A stretch of DNA of 64,000 nt, taken from assembly GCF_902806685.2 (NCBI RefSeq), contig NC_048554.1:9734001-9798000 (forward strand), written 5' to 3'. The position numbers and the translations under genes are program-made. The stretch is from Maniola hyperantus. Lineage: Eukaryota; Arthropoda; Insecta; Lepidoptera; Nymphalidae. Positions 43,801 to 58,800 of the stretch are shown here, piece by piece; position 1 is the first letter of the stretch, and each line of letters starts with the position of its first letter. Below the pieces are notes generated by a model. The model had not been told where the DNA came from. It did no database searches and saw only the letters and a list, made by a program, of their open reading frames with translations.

Positions 43801-46800
43801 ATGCAACCTATAAGTTAACCCGACCTATTTACGAACCTACTGTACTAGCTGAACTAATTTAAAATCTTTTTTTTACCCACTACCTACCCATCACAAGTCA
43901 CAACAAATAAAGCTAAAATATTGGGTCAAAAAATAGATCAAACCATTTTTCTATCCACATATCAACACCGCTCATCGTTTTCAATGTTAAAAATCTTGTC
44001 ACGTTATTCTCGATTTACGTAACAACGTAAATCGTTTTCACAATAACGTTATATTACTACCTTTAGGGAAAAAAAGTAATCGTTACTCTTTTGTCCTTCG
44101 CTCCCAGCATCCGTGACGTCAGAGCATCGATCGGTTTAAACGCGAAGCAGAGGGTTGAATCTTTGTTCCCAAAACAATAAAGGGCAAGCATTGACATTTA
44201 AGAAATGGGCTTAGTTAGGGTGTACCAAATATCCTTGAGCAATAACCTATTATCAACATTGTATGATCCATTGATGTTGGAAGAATCAGTTTTGTCATAA
44301 GCTTGTGCTAGGAGTAGGTACGACAATAGTGCAACTGGCGGGGTTTGAACCGTCGACCTTTCGGTTTTCAGTCCAATCCTTTACCCCTTAATGTATTATT
44401 GTCCTATTCTAGAGTATGATCAGTATAATATTTAAGTAATTCATGTAGGCCAACCTCTAAGGGGGTGAAATAGGGGTTTGAAATTTGTGTAGTCCACGCG
44501 GACAAAGTCGCGAGCATAAGCTAGTCAACAATATGGCCTAACCAACTGAAACAGTTTAATTCATGCTAGTTTGCAAAAAATATGGCCACCGGCAGAAGAA
44601 AATGTAAGCAGCTGATTCATTACGGTGGATCCACACCAGCCCACGGCATTCGCGGCACACAACAAAGCTGCGGATGTTACTCGCCGGCATTGCCGCGGGC
44701 CGAGCGCCACTAACTTCAACGATAATCACAGCGATACTGCGGCTTCTGCGGCCTACAGCGGCAATGATATAAAAAACCGGCCAAGTGCGAGTCAGGCTCG
44801 CGCATCGAGGGTTCCGTACTATAGTCGTATTTTTTCGACATTTTGCACGATAATTCAAAAACTATGATGCATAAAAATAAATAAAAATCTGTTTTAGAAT
44901 GCACTATGGAAGCCCTTTCATATGATACCCTACTTAATATAGTTATCTTACTTCGAAAATTGAAAATCCTAATTATTAGTTTATGACCACTATTAATTTT
45001 TTTTTGTGTGAGTTAACCACAAATTCACAGTTTTCAGATTTATCCCCTAATGCCAGCTATAAGACCTACCTACCTGCCAAATTTCATGATTCTAGGTCAA
45101 CGGGAAGTACCCTGTAGGTTTCTTGACAGACAGACAGACAACAAAGTGATCCTATAAGGGTTCCGTTTTTTCCTTTTTCCGTAGTACGGAACCCTCATTG
45201 CGCGAGCCTGACTCGCACTTGGCCAGTTTTTTTTAAACTACATAATATTTTGATAAAATTTTGTACGGAATAACAAAATATTAGAGTGCCCGTAAATAAT
45301 ATATTCTTTGGCTTCTCAGTATCTATCTCCAAGATAAATGTCCAAACCCCTCCGAATGTACATGACGGGCACTGAATGTACTTACAAAAATAACTGAGCT
45401 CTCTATTCTTCACGAGCTCATCGAACCAGCATCCAGGCTGGATCCACTGCCCGGAGTTCGGGTAGAAGTCCACGTCCCCAATCGGATCAGGAAACCCAAA
45501 GATCCCAGGGTTTGTGTGAAGCACGTCCACGAATATAGCGTCTCCTCTAGCAAGATGGTTTTCTTGGCCGCCCAAATTATAACCTGGATACGCCGGATCC
45601 AATCCTTTAAGAAGAGGAAAGTATATCTATATATTATATATAAAAGAAAAAGGTGACTGACTGACTGACTGACTGGTCTCATAGATAAAGATCAACCCTA
45701 TGGGTGTAAAATAGGGGTTCAAAATTTGTGACGTCCACGCAGACGAAGTCGCAGGCATAAGCTAGTTTAAATAAAAAATCGTTCAAGTATGAGTCATACT
45801 CGCACACGAAGGATTCCGTACCACCGTACAATTTTATATTTTAAAAAGTATACTGCTGAAACTTTGTATGCCCCGGACATCGATGTCCCCGGATCAGAGT
45901 GATCGAATTTCGGACCCTCGAAAGAGGAGGCCGACGACGTCTTAACCACTAGATTTTCACCGCTTTGTGATAGACTGACAATAAGATTCTACAATGGATT
46001 GAGCATATTGCAGATCTCTATATATAAAAATGAATTGCTAAATGTGTTGCTGATCGCAAATCTCGAGAACAGCTGAACCGATTTCGCTAATTCTTTTTTT
46101 ATAATATTCCTTGAAGTACGAGGATGGTTCTTACGGAGAGAAAAAATTAAACTATTAAAAAAAATTAAAGAATCGACTGTTAGGCGGTATGAAGTTCGCC
46201 AGGGCAGCTAGTAAGCAATAAAAATGTAGCGCTGTACAATGACCTTTATTGTTTTCATATTTTAAGTTCTCACTCGCCATTTTTGCTCTATGTGTCAATT
46301 GTCATGTCAAAAATAGGGTTTACCATTAAAATAAGGACTGAAATCGTACTCACTCCCTATGGCTATGCCCCTATGGCACTCACGGGACGGTAATTCCACA
46401 CGATCGGAGAAAGATCAGAAGCAGTACTGACGGCTTTCCATGCTCTCCGAGGCATAATATAGCTTACAATAAGTTTTATTTAGGTGCTTACTTAAATTAC
46501 AAATTCAAGCTTCGACTTCAGTAGACCGTGAAAGTGTGACGTCACAAGTCTATTAGGATCGTGGGCATGCCCATCGTGCCCACGACAGTTGATCCGCGCT
46601 TGGCTAGTACTGAGAATTCTTCAAGTAATAAAAGGTCTTACCTGTGATTCTTCCCAGTTTTAGTTTCCCATCACGAGACTGGAGGATCTTGCCTGCAAAC
46701 CCGGCAGCCTCCGCTCCTAATGAAAATCCGATAACATGCAGATATTTTGCTGGCACGCCAGTAGAGTTCAAGAACTCTACAAAATCTGCTAACCTCATTC

Positions 46801-49800
46801 CCATGTATCTTGTGTTTCTTACTGCTGATATGTACCTTGAAGGAAAAGCAGCCGAATGTCTTACTTACAAAAAAATCTTCTTTAGCGTTTAAACTATCAT
46901 ATCGTGAGTGAGAGAGACCCATGGCCTAAATAGCAAATAACAGATTGATTGATTGATTGATTGAGCCATTTTGAACCACCAGTTGGTGCCTTAAAATGGT
47001 TCACAAACGAAACTAAGTAAGTATGTTTGCGAATTGAAGTTCTAATGTTTTTTGGAAACATTTCCAAATTGAATTTCGAATGTTTTTTTGAAAACATGGT
47101 GGCTCAAAAGGGTTTGCGCCCTCTGAGATTTTTTTGGCTCTGTCATTTGTATAGGATTACGTGACAGAGATATTCTTCAAAAACAATTCTAGCTCATGTA
47201 GTTTTTCTGGCGTTCGTAATGATAAGGTATTAATAGTGTGGCTATGTAGATTTTTTTGTCTTTTTTGGAATCTTCTTAGTATTATCTGGATTATTTTTCT
47301 TTGGCTTGTACCCTGGAGGGTGTTGGTCTCAGGCCCCCACGGCAGCCAGGGGCAAAAAGACAGACAGACAGAGGGCAAAGCGGAAAGGGGAAAGGAAGCG
47401 CTGAGTAGACGATATAAAGCAAACAGCGGGGTCACTATGGACAAGAGAAGAACAAAACAGACTCATGGAAAAACCTGGAGGGGGCCTTTGCGTCAGAAGA
47501 CGCGCTGATCGCAAAGGAACGAGATTTAAATTAATTGTTAAATGTAAATTCAGTAATAAAGGCTTTATTTATTTATTTATGTACGTGACAGAGAGAGCGC
47601 TATAGTACGAGTAACTTCTTTTCATGGATAGATTAAGTAATAAAGGTTCGTGAAGGTAGGTATGATGAATTGTACTAATCTAATTCTAATCAAGCGCTTC
47701 ACGGCATCTTAAACAAACGATCAGAACGCAAAGCTCATCTTAAGCCGAGTGGAAAATACGTTAATGTTTGTGCATAATTGTTGAGATGAATAATTTATCC
47801 CGCGCCAGTCTCGTAATGGGAAGCCTGTTTAGGTCAGGTATACTAGCACCTAGTTCGAGTTTGTACATTTCGATAACGCTGGTAGATTTCGATTCGATCG
47901 GGGATAGCGGGAACAAAACTCCACGTTGCTCTCATGGGAGTTTGTACTTTCTTTCTTCTCATTGGCTCGCGTTCGTGCTTTAGTATGTTTTGTTTTTTCT
48001 CATCGTGGTAGTAGTGGTGAAAAATAGTGCGTGTGTCAATCGGGGTCAAAATATTTGCTCTCAGGCGGCGTATATTGAACTCCTGGCTACGCTCAGGATT
48101 TTACTATAGGCTCCATTGCATCGCTCTGAATTCAAAATAACGCCCTCGGGGAACAAAATATCACTTTAGGCCCTTGTAACACAAATAGCTATCGTTTTCT
48201 CTGTTTTAGGCCCACTTGCACAAGGACACTTTAAATGATTTTTATAGTTAAAATTTTTAATGCTTGTCAAAATTTAACTAAATCATTTCATCATTATTAA
48301 ATTTAACTAAATCAATTCAACTGACTTGTGCAAGTGGGCCGTAAAGTCGATTTTCATCTCGCTAAGTCTGCCTGTATATTTATGGACGAACTTGAGCTTT
48401 AAACAAGATAGGTAGTTTAGGGCTTAGGTTAATTCACTTTGACCTTATAATTATGTAGTTTTTGGATCCTCGATGTCGTAGTGGAACAAACTTGTACTAA
48501 GTCTGACCTCATTGCTTCAAGCTTTGCTGTAAACAAGGGACTTGGTTTAAAACGCTTAAGTTTGAGTCGGGACGGTTAACCTGTGCGGTCAATGAGACTT
48601 GATATGCGTTGAATTTGATCTCGAATATGTAATCTATATGTATCTATAGGTTGAGATGGCAATCTGGGTATGAGGTGGTGGGATGCACCGCACACCCGCA
48701 CGTCACCCGCGCTCGCCCGCACCGGGTTAGCGCGGGGGTTGTGCAGGTGTGCGGGGCATTCCCTCCCCGATTGCTATTTCAAACAGTCGCATACTATACT
48801 TACCATGGAAACACGATAAGTCGGGACCAATCCACAGCAATAAAGTTGTAATCACCATTACGTAAAAACGCTGAAAGAAAATACTGTTAGTTAGCACTAT
48901 AACGGAACTATGTTTTTGAGAACAGGAGAAAAGAACAATTTCATATCTTTACAGATCGATAGATTACCATAGCGATATAACAACGGATTATCCGACTGTG
49001 GCGAAACCCAAAAGGAGGGTTATGTGTTGACCTGTAACCTGACCGCTGCTAACTCAATGGGTCAACCGATTTTGATAAATGATAAGTCATTAGATTCGTT
49101 TTGATACATCGATGTTTTGATAATCTCTATGGCGCGAGCACACGAGTATAGGCGCGAGTGTCACTGGGCACACAAAATTCTTAAAATCAAACAAAATGGT
49201 AGATTTTATGCGCTTTAATGTGCGGACTGTAAAAGATGCTGTGCAAACCGCAATTCCATTGGGGGTCTTTGAAAACTTCTAAATGACTTTTTTAACCTTA
49301 ACCTCACCACTTTTCAACATTGTAGTGCTTGCTCCTGTGACGGCTTCAGAGAATCCATATAAATAAATGACTGTGGGTCTTGATGTACTGAAACGCGTTG
49401 CATATAACGCTCTTTTGTCCCCCGGTATGATGGAATCGTGGTAAATTGGATTTTCCCTAGAAAAAGAAAATATAATCATAATAATAATCATGAATGGGTT
49501 GCGAAGCTGAAGTGGCAATGGGCAGGGCACATAATTATGTAGTTCATAAAACTGATAGACGTTGGGGTCCCAAGGTGCTGGAATGGCGACCTCGCACCGG
49601 AAGACGCAGCGTTGGAGGACCCCTCTACTAGGTGGACGGACGACATTAGACGAGTCGCAGGGAGCCGCTGGATTCAGGCGGCGCAAGACCGTGGCGTGTG
49701 GAAGGCCCTACAAGAGACTTATGTTCAGCAGTGGACGTCTATCGGTTGATGATGATGATGATGAATAATCATTTATTTTGCTAGAATTATGGCACATGCA

Positions 49801-52800
49801 TATTATTTACAAGAGTCTTAAGAATTAGGTAGGTACTATCACAATTATCCTGCCAAGCATGGCGTTCAAACTTTATTGAACCCAGCATCTCATCTCACCT
49901 ATAAAATAGTAAACAGTAGGTACGCGCCAGAAAATAATGTACCTATTATTTACATCGACCTTTGAAGGAGATAGCGGATTTGTAAAGCATTGTCGTTGAG
50001 ACCGACAAAACGTCATATAGGTATGAGTGACAGAGACAACGCTCTACAAAGCCGAAATGTCATTGTAAAGGCCAATGTACATTACTTTCTGCCGTGTATT
50101 TATGTAATAATATTTATACTAGAGTATTATAGATCTATGTGGATTTACGTTTTTAAATACAAAGATCCTTGAAATTTCTCATAACATTTCCTTAGTGCGC
50201 CGTTAAAGTATAGTATGCGACAGGTTGAGACGGCAATCGGGGAGGTATGTCCCACCCGCATAGCTCTCGCGCTAACCCGGTGCGGGCAAGCGCGGGTGAC
50301 CCTTCTCTACGTACCTAGTGAAAAGTTTATATTGAATGTCGATGACATCGTCTCTTGGGCAACAGGTGTCACAATCGCCCACCGGCGCTGGCATGAAGCA
50401 CACTTGAGTGATGCCTGAAAGCATGGAAACAAAAACATATATTTTTTTTTTTTTTTAATTTTGTGATTTGCGATCAGTCCGAGGACTTTTAGCAAATTAG
50501 GTGTAGGATATTGTTTTGTAGCGGCTGCTCCTCTTTAGGAGCTAGCACTCAACTCTTTATTGCCTATCAAGAAGCGAGGTCGAGAATACATTTTCTCTTT
50601 AGGCGTCTCGGGTAGTCCTCAATTAAGAGCCTGGTGGCTAGTGGATTCGGATGCATCAGTAGCCGTTCTTTGTAGCGTTTCGCTAGCCCCCGAACTTCCT
50701 CCTTTATTGATATTACGTTCAGGTTCTGATGGAGTTCTTCATTTGTTATAAACCACGGCGTGTTAGCGATCGAAAGTAAAATTATATTTTGCATTCTCTG
50801 TAATATGTTGAGGCTGGAGTCACATGCACTACCCCACAGTTGTGCGCCATAGGCCCAGAACAAAAACATAACGTAATGAAGGCCGTTCATTATAATTTTT
50901 CCCCTGCCGTCATCTTCGCTCTGGGTTGGTTTCCGCACTCTGTCGTGCGTTACGCACCCCTGCCGTCATGTTGGCACCATTGCTTTGTTTGCTTTATTCC
51001 TTAGAATCTAGGGTTTGCAATGATACCAACATAACGTCAGGGGAAAAATTATAGTGAACGGTCTGTACATTACCTAGCACCTAGACTGGCCGCATCAGAA
51101 AACTGTCTACCTATCGGAAAACATTCTAACGCGCATCCACGTCGGAAGGCACTCTGCTCATACATTTTGTAACCTAAGTACTAGACACCGAATACATGCC
51201 GCCGATCGAAGTAATAAGGTACTTTACATGTAATACCTACCTATCTACAGATAAAATATTATATGCATTATAATATTAGGTATATCAATACATAAAATTC
51301 CTCGTGAATCTTCGTGTCCTGAATCGGTGCAGTGGGAATCGTGTCGCGTCGGTGCAGGCAGAAAAGTTTAGGCCTTAGTTTGCCACGCCTGGCCAAATGT
51401 GGATAGGCAGATTTCACACACCTTTGAGTACATTATGGAGAACTCTCAGATATGCAAGTATCCTCACGATGTTTTCCTTCACCGTTAAAGCAAGTGATAT
51501 TTAATTGTTTAAAACGCACATAACTCCGAAAAGTTAGAGGTGCGTACCCGGGATCGAACCCCTGACTTTATTACAAATTGCTATTGTGCTTGAACCATGT
51601 CTCATTAACATCTAAATGACGTCATTTGACGTATATTTAAGTAAAAAAATATACAATCAGCTCGAAACTTCAGTCTAAAATGCTGACGTCACTAAAACTG
51701 CGGCCACGCGCATTAGCAGTTTGCGGGACTAGATATCACGGCTCTCACGGCGGAGATAAAAATGTACCTACCTTGTACCTACATAACAAAATTATGGTGT
51801 GTAACATGTAAGTAGGTACCTACTTAGTTATTTTTATTTTATTATCGTAATGGTCGAGGGCCAAAAGAACAATTGGAAATAACTTAGCAGAGTGATAGTT
51901 CCTTTAGAGTTTAGTAGGTATTTACATACAATGTTATCTTATTACACACATATTGTGCTTACTCGAGCATATATTTTTATAGGTAAGCGTAGGTATAATT
52001 TAGCCAACCGCAACAATTGCGATTGGAATAATTATTATTATTGATGCAGGTTTTCTGGAATCGACTTACAGGCTAAGGAAATTGATGGAAGCCAGAGTCT
52101 AAAGTGAACGCACCTTGTCTACGACAAGTGATTAAAGAGACTTGTCTTTTGTAGATCTGTCAATGTCAATGTAGTGTGTCAAAATTGTCATCTTGAAAAT
52201 TGTATATTAATAGTGAATACACTCCAAGTTTATTTTTTAATCAAAAGTCTCTTATTTACTAAATCATAAAAATAATAAGTAAATTTAATTCCTACATGGT
52301 AGCAGAGCGTGGTTCACACGAACACAACACGAAACACGAAGTGTAAAGATTTCAAAGATTCATAAAGATAAAAATTTTTGCCAACGTGATTTTGTACACG
52401 GCACAAAGTAATTATTTTTCGAAATGTCGTTGATAAGTAATAACTCATTTAGCATTGAGAAATTAAGCGGCAGAGATAATTATTCGACATGGAAGTTCGC
52501 TGTACAAACTTACTTGGAACATGAAGAACTCTGGGAGTGTATCACGGGCAAGCAAGTGGACCCATTAAAGGATAAAAAGGCAAGATCAAAAATAATTTTG
52601 CTCGTCGACCCCATAAACTACGTGCACATCGAAGAATGCACGTCCGCTAAGCAGGTATGGGACAATTTATCTAAAGCTTTTAGTGATTCCGGCCTAACGA
52701 GAAAAGTTGGATTGTTAAAAACACTTATAACTACTACATTGGATAATAGTAACAGCATCGAAGATTATGTCAATAAAATAATGTCGACTGCGCATAAGCT

Positions 52801-55800
52801 GCGTAGCATTAATTTCAAAATCGATGATGAATGGCTAGGCACACTTCTATTAGCGGGCCTACCCGACACGTATAAGCCTATGCTCATGGCCTTAGAAAGC
52901 TCAGGCATTACTATCTCCGCTGATGCTGTTAAAACAAAAATTTTGCAAGATGTAAAACCATCATCATCTGCAGCATTTTATATCTCTAAATCTCAGAATA
53001 TTAAGAACAATAGTAGTAATAAAGGCAAATCCAAGGGTCCACGTTGCTATAATTGCAATAAATTTGGCCATATTAGTAAATTTTGTAGAAATAAGGACAG
53101 AAAATCTGAAAATAAGAGTAATAACAGTGGTTTTGTAGCTGCATTTTCAGCCGTTTCAGTCAACGATGAACATAGTTGGTACATAGACTCCGGAGCATCT
53201 GTACACATGACCAAACATAAGGAATGGCTATCAGATGTATGTTTGCCGAGTCAATCTCATGTACGTATAGCAGATGACAAGGTGCTCAAAGTCGAATTGT
53301 GTGGAAGTACCACTATAACCATCCCGGGAACTAATGGTTCATCCAACAAGATTAAGGTAAATAATGTATTTTATGTACCTGATTTAGCAACCAATTTATT
53401 ATCAGTGAGCAAAATAATTGAAAATGGTTGTAAAATTGAGTTTTCTAATAATGGCTGCCGGATTTTGAACGACAAAGAAGTAATTGTTGCAACAGCCAAT
53501 TGTTTTAATGGGACTTATAAACTCAACACAAGTGAATCTAGAGGTTTTTCTGCTGTCACAGATAATTCTAATTTTCTTTGGCATCAAAGATTGGCTCATT
53601 TGAATTTTAATGACTTGTACAAATTACAAGACTGTGCACTTGGTATTAACTTGACAAAGCAGAAAGAAGATGTATTATGTACACCGTGCCTTCAAGGCAA
53701 GCAAACCAGGCAACCTTTCAAGCATGTTGGTTCCCGAGCAAATGATTTGCTAGAACTGATCCATTCTGACATTTGCGGTCCGATGGAGACACTGTCGCTA
53801 GGAGGTGCCAGGTACTTTATAACTTTTGTCGATGATTATTCAGGTAAAGTGTTTGTTTATACTTTAGCCAACAAAAGCGAAGCCTTAAAAAAGTTTCAAG
53901 AATTTAAAAGCAGTGTTGAAAATGAATTAAATAAATCTATTAAGATACTCCGGTCCGATAATGGCAGGGAATATGTCAATCGTTCATTTGAAAAATTTCT
54001 GAAGGACTCTGGTATTACTCATCAAACTAGTAATCCGTATACACCAGAGCAAAATGGGAGAGCAGAACGAATGAATAGAACACTAATAGAAAGGGCTAAA
54101 TGTATGTTGTTTAACGCATGTTTACAGAAGGAGTACTGGGCAGAAGCAATCTTAACTGCAGCATACATAACAAATCGCTCTCCGTCTCGTGCACTTGCAG
54201 GCATAACTCCCTATGAAAAATGGACAGGATTTAAGCCAGATATTAGCCACTTACGGGTCTTTGGTTGCAAGGCAATGGTACATATACCGAAGGAGCGCAG
54301 GTTGAAATGGGACTCAAAATCCAGTGAAATGATCTTTGTCGGCTACAGCAATACAACTAAAGGTTACAGGTTATATAATCCTAAAGCTAAGCGTGTGATA
54401 ATGAGTAGAGATGTTGTGTTTATTGAAAGCTCCGCTAAGGTATCTGAGAGTGTAAAACCTATTGAAAAGAATTATAATAAGGTTGATATCATACTTACAT
54501 CTGAATCTCCAAACTTACCGTCCACTTCAACTGCCTCAGAAGCTGCAGAACCCAACTTATCCACTAGCTATGATGACTCCAAAGATGATGAGTACAACCC
54601 TGACTTTACTGACTGTACGTCTGATAGTAGCATATCACCCATCACACCCAGGACATCCATGAGTCATGTAACAGTCCGGACTCGCAAGCAAAAGCAGAAT
54701 GATGACAGCCCCTTATCACTTATGTGTTTTAATAATGAAATGGCTATGAGTGTTTTAGATAGTGACCCACAAAGTACTGAAGAAGCTTTGCAGAGCGACC
54801 AGGCTCCACAATGGAAGAATGCCATGGACGTTGAATATGAATCTTTAATAAAGAATAATACATGGGTACTTGTGGACCTTCCAGTGGGAAAGAAAGCCAT
54901 ACCATGTAAGTGGATTTTTAAAACTAAAACTAATGAAAATGGGGAAATAACAAGATATAAAGCAAGGCTTGTTATAAAAGGCTATAAACAGAGGAAAAAC
55001 ATAGATTATCAAGAAGTATTTGCTCCAGTTATTCGCTATTCCTCCCTCCGATATTTAATGAGCCTGGCTGTTAAATATGAGCTAAAAATTCATCAAATGG
55101 ATGCTGTTACAGCCTTTTTGCAAGGCGATGTAGAAGAGGAAATTTATATGTGTCAGCCACCTCTGTATGAACAAGAAGGTAACAAAGTATGTCATTTAAT
55201 TAAATCAATTTATGGACTCAAGCAAGCCAGCAGGCAATGGAACAAAAAATTGAATAATGTGTTGATTGATATTGGACTTTTAAGAAGCAAAGTGGATCCT
55301 TGCATTTATTATTTGGTAAAAAGAGATAATGATATATTTTACATAGCAGTGTATGTAGATGACCTGCTATGTTTTTATAATTGTGAAGAAACTCTACATT
55401 TTATAAGAAATAAATTAACTGAAACGTTCAGCATGAAGGATATAGGTGAGGCTAAACATTGCATTGGTTTAAGGATTCATAGAGATAAACAAAAATTACA
55501 ATTAGATCAGTCCTTATACATTGAAAGAATGTTACAAAGATTTGGCATGTCGGACTGCAAACCAGTGAATACCCCATGTGATACAAGCTCAAAATTGATA
55601 CCTGCAAAGGATGACAGTGAAATACTCACTAATATACCTTATCATGAAGCAGTGGGGTGCTTATTGTATTTATCTCAAGGTACAAGACCAGATATAAGTT
55701 ATGCTGTGAACACACTGAGTCGTTTCAATAATAAGCCTACTAAAGAACACTGGATAGCTCTTAAAAGAGTGATGCGATATTTGAAAGGCTCTATAAACAT

Positions 55801-58800
55801 GAAGCTAAATTACATTAAATCAAATGAAGATTATATCACTGGGTACTGTGATGCAGACTGGGCATCGAACCCAGAAGACAGAAGATCTTGTACCGGCTAT
55901 GTCTTCTTATTTCAGGGTTCAGCGGTTACTTGGAACTCAAAAAGACAACTAACCGTTGCATTGTCATCGACAGAGGCTGAATACATGTCATTGACCTCAG
56001 CCATTCAAGAGGGCCTATGGCTCAAACAGTTGGATGCTGAATTGCGGTCCTTCATAGCAATTCAACCTCTTATAGTTTATTGTGATAATCAAAGCACCAT
56101 TAGACTTTCAGGTAATGACGTTTATCACTCCAGGAGCAAGCATATTGATGTGAGGTACCACTTCATAAGGGAAAAGGTGTCCAGTGGCGAGGTTACCATC
56201 AATTACAAGGGCACTGATGCAATGGTCGCTGATGTACTAACCAAAGGGCTGCCTCTTGCCAAGCATACCTTCTGCTCCTCGGCTATGGGTGTGCGTTCAG
56301 GACAGGATGATGGAAGCCAGAGTCTAAAGTGAACGCACCTTGTCTACGACAAGTGATTAAAGAGACTTGTCTTTTGTAGATCTGTCAATGTCAATGTAGT
56401 GTGTCAAAATTGTCATCTTGAAAATTGTATATTAATAGTGAATACACTCCAAGTTTATTTTTTAATCAAAAGTCTCTTATTTACTAAATCATAAAAATAA
56501 TAAGTAAATTTAATTCCTACAGAAATGACTTGGGCGACATGAGACACCTAGACCGAAATAATCTCACAAGTTGCCGCTTTGCAATTTTATTAATTTTTTA
56601 GATAGTCAACTCGACCGCGACAGTAAAATACTGAGGCGTTTATGTACAGTCAAATACAAAATGTGTTTCGCGAATCTAATATTTTGTTAAGTGACAGATG
56701 GACAAACAGTAGTTTTTTTTTTTAAAGAATATTAGCCATATTAAATGACTAATATTCCCCTTTCCTCTCCAACTAAGCGTCAGGCTTGTGCTAGGAGTAG
56801 GTACCACAATAGTGCAACGCGCGGGTTTTGAACCGTCGACCTTTCGGTTTTCAGTCCACTCCTTTACCGATTGAGCTATTGAGGCTCTAAGATTGACATT
56901 AACGGCGGCTACGCACTCATCCGACCCGAGTCCGTGAAAATACGTTTTGTGTTTGTTTTGTATGGGAGCTTATGACATATTATTTCATAGATAATCGCTG
57001 ATATTCTCACGGATGACGGATAGAACTCGGACGACGGAAGTGCAGTGCGTAATCGCCGTAACTTACAGGGCTCCATTTGCCCTTTGGGAAAGGATCTCTA
57101 ACAAAATTTATTTTAGCGGCTTCTAACAGGTTTGACTATGAAGAAGACAAAGTAATTATTCAAATAACTATGAGTACTTAGTAGGTATTTTGGTCAAGTA
57201 GTTGGTACTATACTGTATTACAATTACCAGAGTAAATTAATAGATTGTTGTTACATTAGATTAATAATAATTGCAGTCGACACGCGATTTAATTGAATAA
57301 ACCTTAGCGAGTCCTTCATTCCGCAAACAAACATAGTTGTAGCATGACAAGTAGTCTGTAAACATTTATTTAAGTGCATACAATCTACTTCATACGTCTC
57401 TAAATAACAAGTAGGTACTCTTTATTTCACTACATACTTAGATACATAAAAGGAAAAGCTGACTGACTGACTAATCTAACAACGCACAACTCTAACTACT
57501 AGATGGATCGTGCTGAAAGGCATGCAGTGCAGATAGCTATTAAAACAATAACAAAGACATCTGCTAAGAAAGGATTTTTGAAAATTCAACTCCTAAGGGG
57601 GTAAAATAGGTTGGAATTTGTGTAGTCCAATGCGTACGAAGTTGCGGGCATAAGCTAGTTGTATAGTAAAGTTAGCCCAGCGAATGAGTTTGTTTGAAAC
57701 TGGAAATCTTACAAATCGTTTAAAGGGTTGTAACTTTGTAAGTTTTGATCAATGGAAAGCGTGACTTGTTGAAGGATCTTAAAAGCTAAGTGTAGGTATG
57801 TTGGGCCACCCTTGCGGATGCGAATAAGAGGCGAGTCAGTGATTACCGATAAGAGGTGGAGCATATTATTATTATTACGGCTAAATGCATTCTAGGTTGT
57901 TCTATTTATTCTTTATAATACATATATATAGATAGCTGATGTCCGCGTGGATTTGGTTTTTTTTAAATTCCGTGGGAACTCTGGGATAAAAAGTAGTTTA
58001 TATCCGTCTCTGAGCTGCAAACATAATTCTATGCAGTATCGTATCGGAACACTATGAGACACGTCTGCCGGTAGGGTAGTTACTCATCATCATCAACCAA
58101 TAGACGTCACCAGAAAAGATTAGAGCCGATTTAAAAATTATAAAGTTCCCTTATTGTCCTTATCAGGAATCCTCTCTCAAACTTGCAGCACTCAACATTG
58201 ATAAGTCTATGTTGCCCAATCAATAATAATTTTAGCTGCGACTTGCGGCACGGCCAATATCCTCAATATGAATCGTAATAATATGCGTGGATCGTGTGAT
58301 TATAAATATAGGTACCTAATAGGCGTCATAAGATAGAAATGTAAGTAATTTGTGTATCCACTATCCAGTATTATGAAACATCCACTTTGCTACTTACTTG
58401 ACATAATAACACACACAGATGTACAATAAGGATCCAGCATTGTTTAAAAAAATAAGAGAACTACCTAATATTGAGACTGCACTGTAGTTGCAATATTACA
58501 ACATCAACTGTGTTTTAGGACCTAAGTGTTCTATCTAAGTATTCAGTATTAATTTGAAACCATTAAGATAGCTGAAACCGTAAAGAATTTATAATAAAAA
58601 GCAATTCTGAACTAGTTATAATGATTTAAAAGCAATTTTACGAATGCTAAATAGGCTCTTGTTAGGGTTCCGTAGTAAGCAAGGAACCCTTATAGTTTCG
58701 CCATGTCCGTCCGTCCGTCCTCGGTTAATCTCAGAGACTATTAGTGCCAGAAATCTGTAATTTGGCATGGGACGCCGACAAAGTAGTGAAATAAAATTTT

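Larger units (their letters stand above)
52083..56521 (+). mobile_element. intact Copia-type LTR retrotransposon
   Basis: 4439 bp, with two 214-bp LTRs that appear identical by eye, TG...CA termini and the 5-bp target duplication GAAAT (52078-52082 and 56522-56526). It has a primer-binding site, one 1302-codon ORF and a short purine tract (AGGACAGGA) before the 3' LTR. Identical LTRs and an unbroken ORF indicate a very recent insertion. It lies antisense inside lipase intron 1. Confidence 0.95.

Noticed and set aside
45195..45385. C-terminal extension of the lipase exon by readthrough (YFCKYIQC...)
   Set aside because: A GTAAGT donor at 45385 and the phase-matched next exon bearing CSHNRAW show this is intron.
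49480..49686. N-terminal part of the minus ORF overlapping lipase exon 3
   Set aside because: It is the antisense of the RTE LINE 3' end; the true upstream exon is 50315-50414.
54022..54204. antisense ORFs within the Copia element
   Set aside because: Shadows of the Gag-Pol frame; no independent signal.
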